Made by a program: the position numbers and the translations under genes
NCBI GenBank assembly: GCA_965200005.1
Contig: OZ241331.1
Span: 744,001-808,000, forward strand
DNA length: 64,000 nt
Direction: 5' to 3'
Source of the DNA: Aldehydirespirator sp965200005
Lineage (GTDB): Bacteria; Actinomycetota; Acidimicrobiia; Acidimicrobiales; Aldehydirespiratoraceae
Shown: piece after piece, positions 63,808 through 64,000 of the stretch
How positions within the stretch are numbered: the first letter of the stretch is position 1
Layout: each line of letters opens with the position of its first letter
The notes under the pieces: model-generated
The model's input: the letters and a program-made list of their open reading frames with translations, nothing else
Databases searched by the model: none
Told to the model about the DNA's origin: nothing

Positions 63808-63999
63808 TCAGTTGGGTGCTTCGATACCGCCGAAGCGTTCGGCGAGCTGTTCGTGTCGGATCTTTTTGATGGCGTTGCTCCGTGAGTCAACTTCAAGCTT
63901 CAGGTAGAGGCCTTGCATCCTGCGACGAACGGTGCGATCGCTGTAGTGCAGGTCGGCTCCAATCTGTCGGATCGTCTGACCTTGAGATAGCGCCACCAA
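63808..63999 (-). CDS. C-terminal part of a LuxR/GerE-type helix-turn-helix protein (partial)
   Basis: Only the last 63 residues are in the window; the frame is open to the window edge. GQTIRQIGADLHYSDRTVRR is a LuxR-like HTH with the recognition helix DRTVRRRMQGLYLKLEVDSR. The rest of the gene, including any receiver or sensory domain, lies beyond 64000. Confidence 0.7.
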   Translation of the reverse strand: MVALSQGQTIRQIGADLHYSDRTVRRRMQGLYLKLEVDSRSNAIKKIRHEQLAERFGGIEAPN

Positions 64000-64000
64000 C

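Overview
The window looks like a chromosomal segment of an uncultured actinobacterium, most likely of the class Acidimicrobiia. This is inferred from moderate-to-high GC with frequent GTG/TTG starts, a PASTA-domain PknB kinase, a membrane heterodisulfide-reductase-like Fe-S oxidoreductase overlapping trpG, many lipoproteins with Asp/Glu/Ser-rich linkers after the lipobox, and tRNAs without encoded CCA. No 16S or other marker gene is present, so the taxonomy is an inference.

Layout. (1) 0.1-11.2 kb is an accessory, defence-type region. It holds a large Eco57I-like adenine methyltransferase gene broken into three reading frames by a C10 tract and a roughly 36-copy pentanucleotide tract. A PLD-nuclease/SNF2-helicase gene is translationally coupled to it. 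An AlbA_2/Schlafen-type regulator and a decayed tandem duplication follow. (2) 11.4-20.7 kb is mostly housekeeping: a CPA2 antiporter, the Fe-S oxidoreductase, trpG, pknB, tRNA-Leu, a GNAT-like protein and a metallo-beta-lactamase-fold enzyme. (3) 20.9-27.4 kb is a five-gene peptide/nickel-type ABC transporter operon ending in a DUF917 (S-methyl thiohydantoin desulfurase-like) gene. (4) 27.4-35.7 kb is a cell-envelope glycan cluster with GT-C glycosyltransferases, a polysaccharide deacetylase-methyltransferase fusion, an acyltransferase-glycosyltransferase fusion and DUF2304. (5) 35.7-38.5 kb has pheA, three tRNAs (two Ser, one Arg) and a pectinacetylesterase-like lipoprotein. (6) 38.5-48.9 kb is a carbohydrate-type ABC uptake cluster. 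It carries a LacI-family regulator fused to two cupin domains, a lipoprotein binding protein, two permeases, three SnoaL-like proteins and an FAD oxidoreductase; no ATPase gene is present. (7) 48.9-53.1 kb is an McrBC restriction pair with mcrC frameshifted at an 8-base homopolymer. (8) 53.2-61.5 kb is a single-direction cluster: ArsR regulator, cytoplasmic SRPBCC-periplasmic-binding-protein fusion, lipoprotein binding protein, LivH, LivM-LivG fusion, LivF and an amidase. (9) 61.6-64.0 kb has an EF-G-like GTPase and the C-terminal end of a HTH protein that runs off the window.

The most unusual structure is at 3.1-4.0 kb. Just after the C10 tract there are two diverged copies of one protein segment, and just after the pentanucleotide tract three copies of another. 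The unit lengths (92, 68, 65 bp) are all 2 modulo 3, so successive copies lie in different reading frames, and the three-copy block covers all three frames. One more C and one fewer pentamer would give a single open frame from 126 to 4782. This predicts a phase-variable methylase coupled to a PLD-helicase. A second candidate new system is the ArsR / SRPBCC-binding-protein / amide-type transporter / amidase cluster, in which the intracellular fusion resembles the neighbouring exported binding protein and may serve as its ligand sensor.
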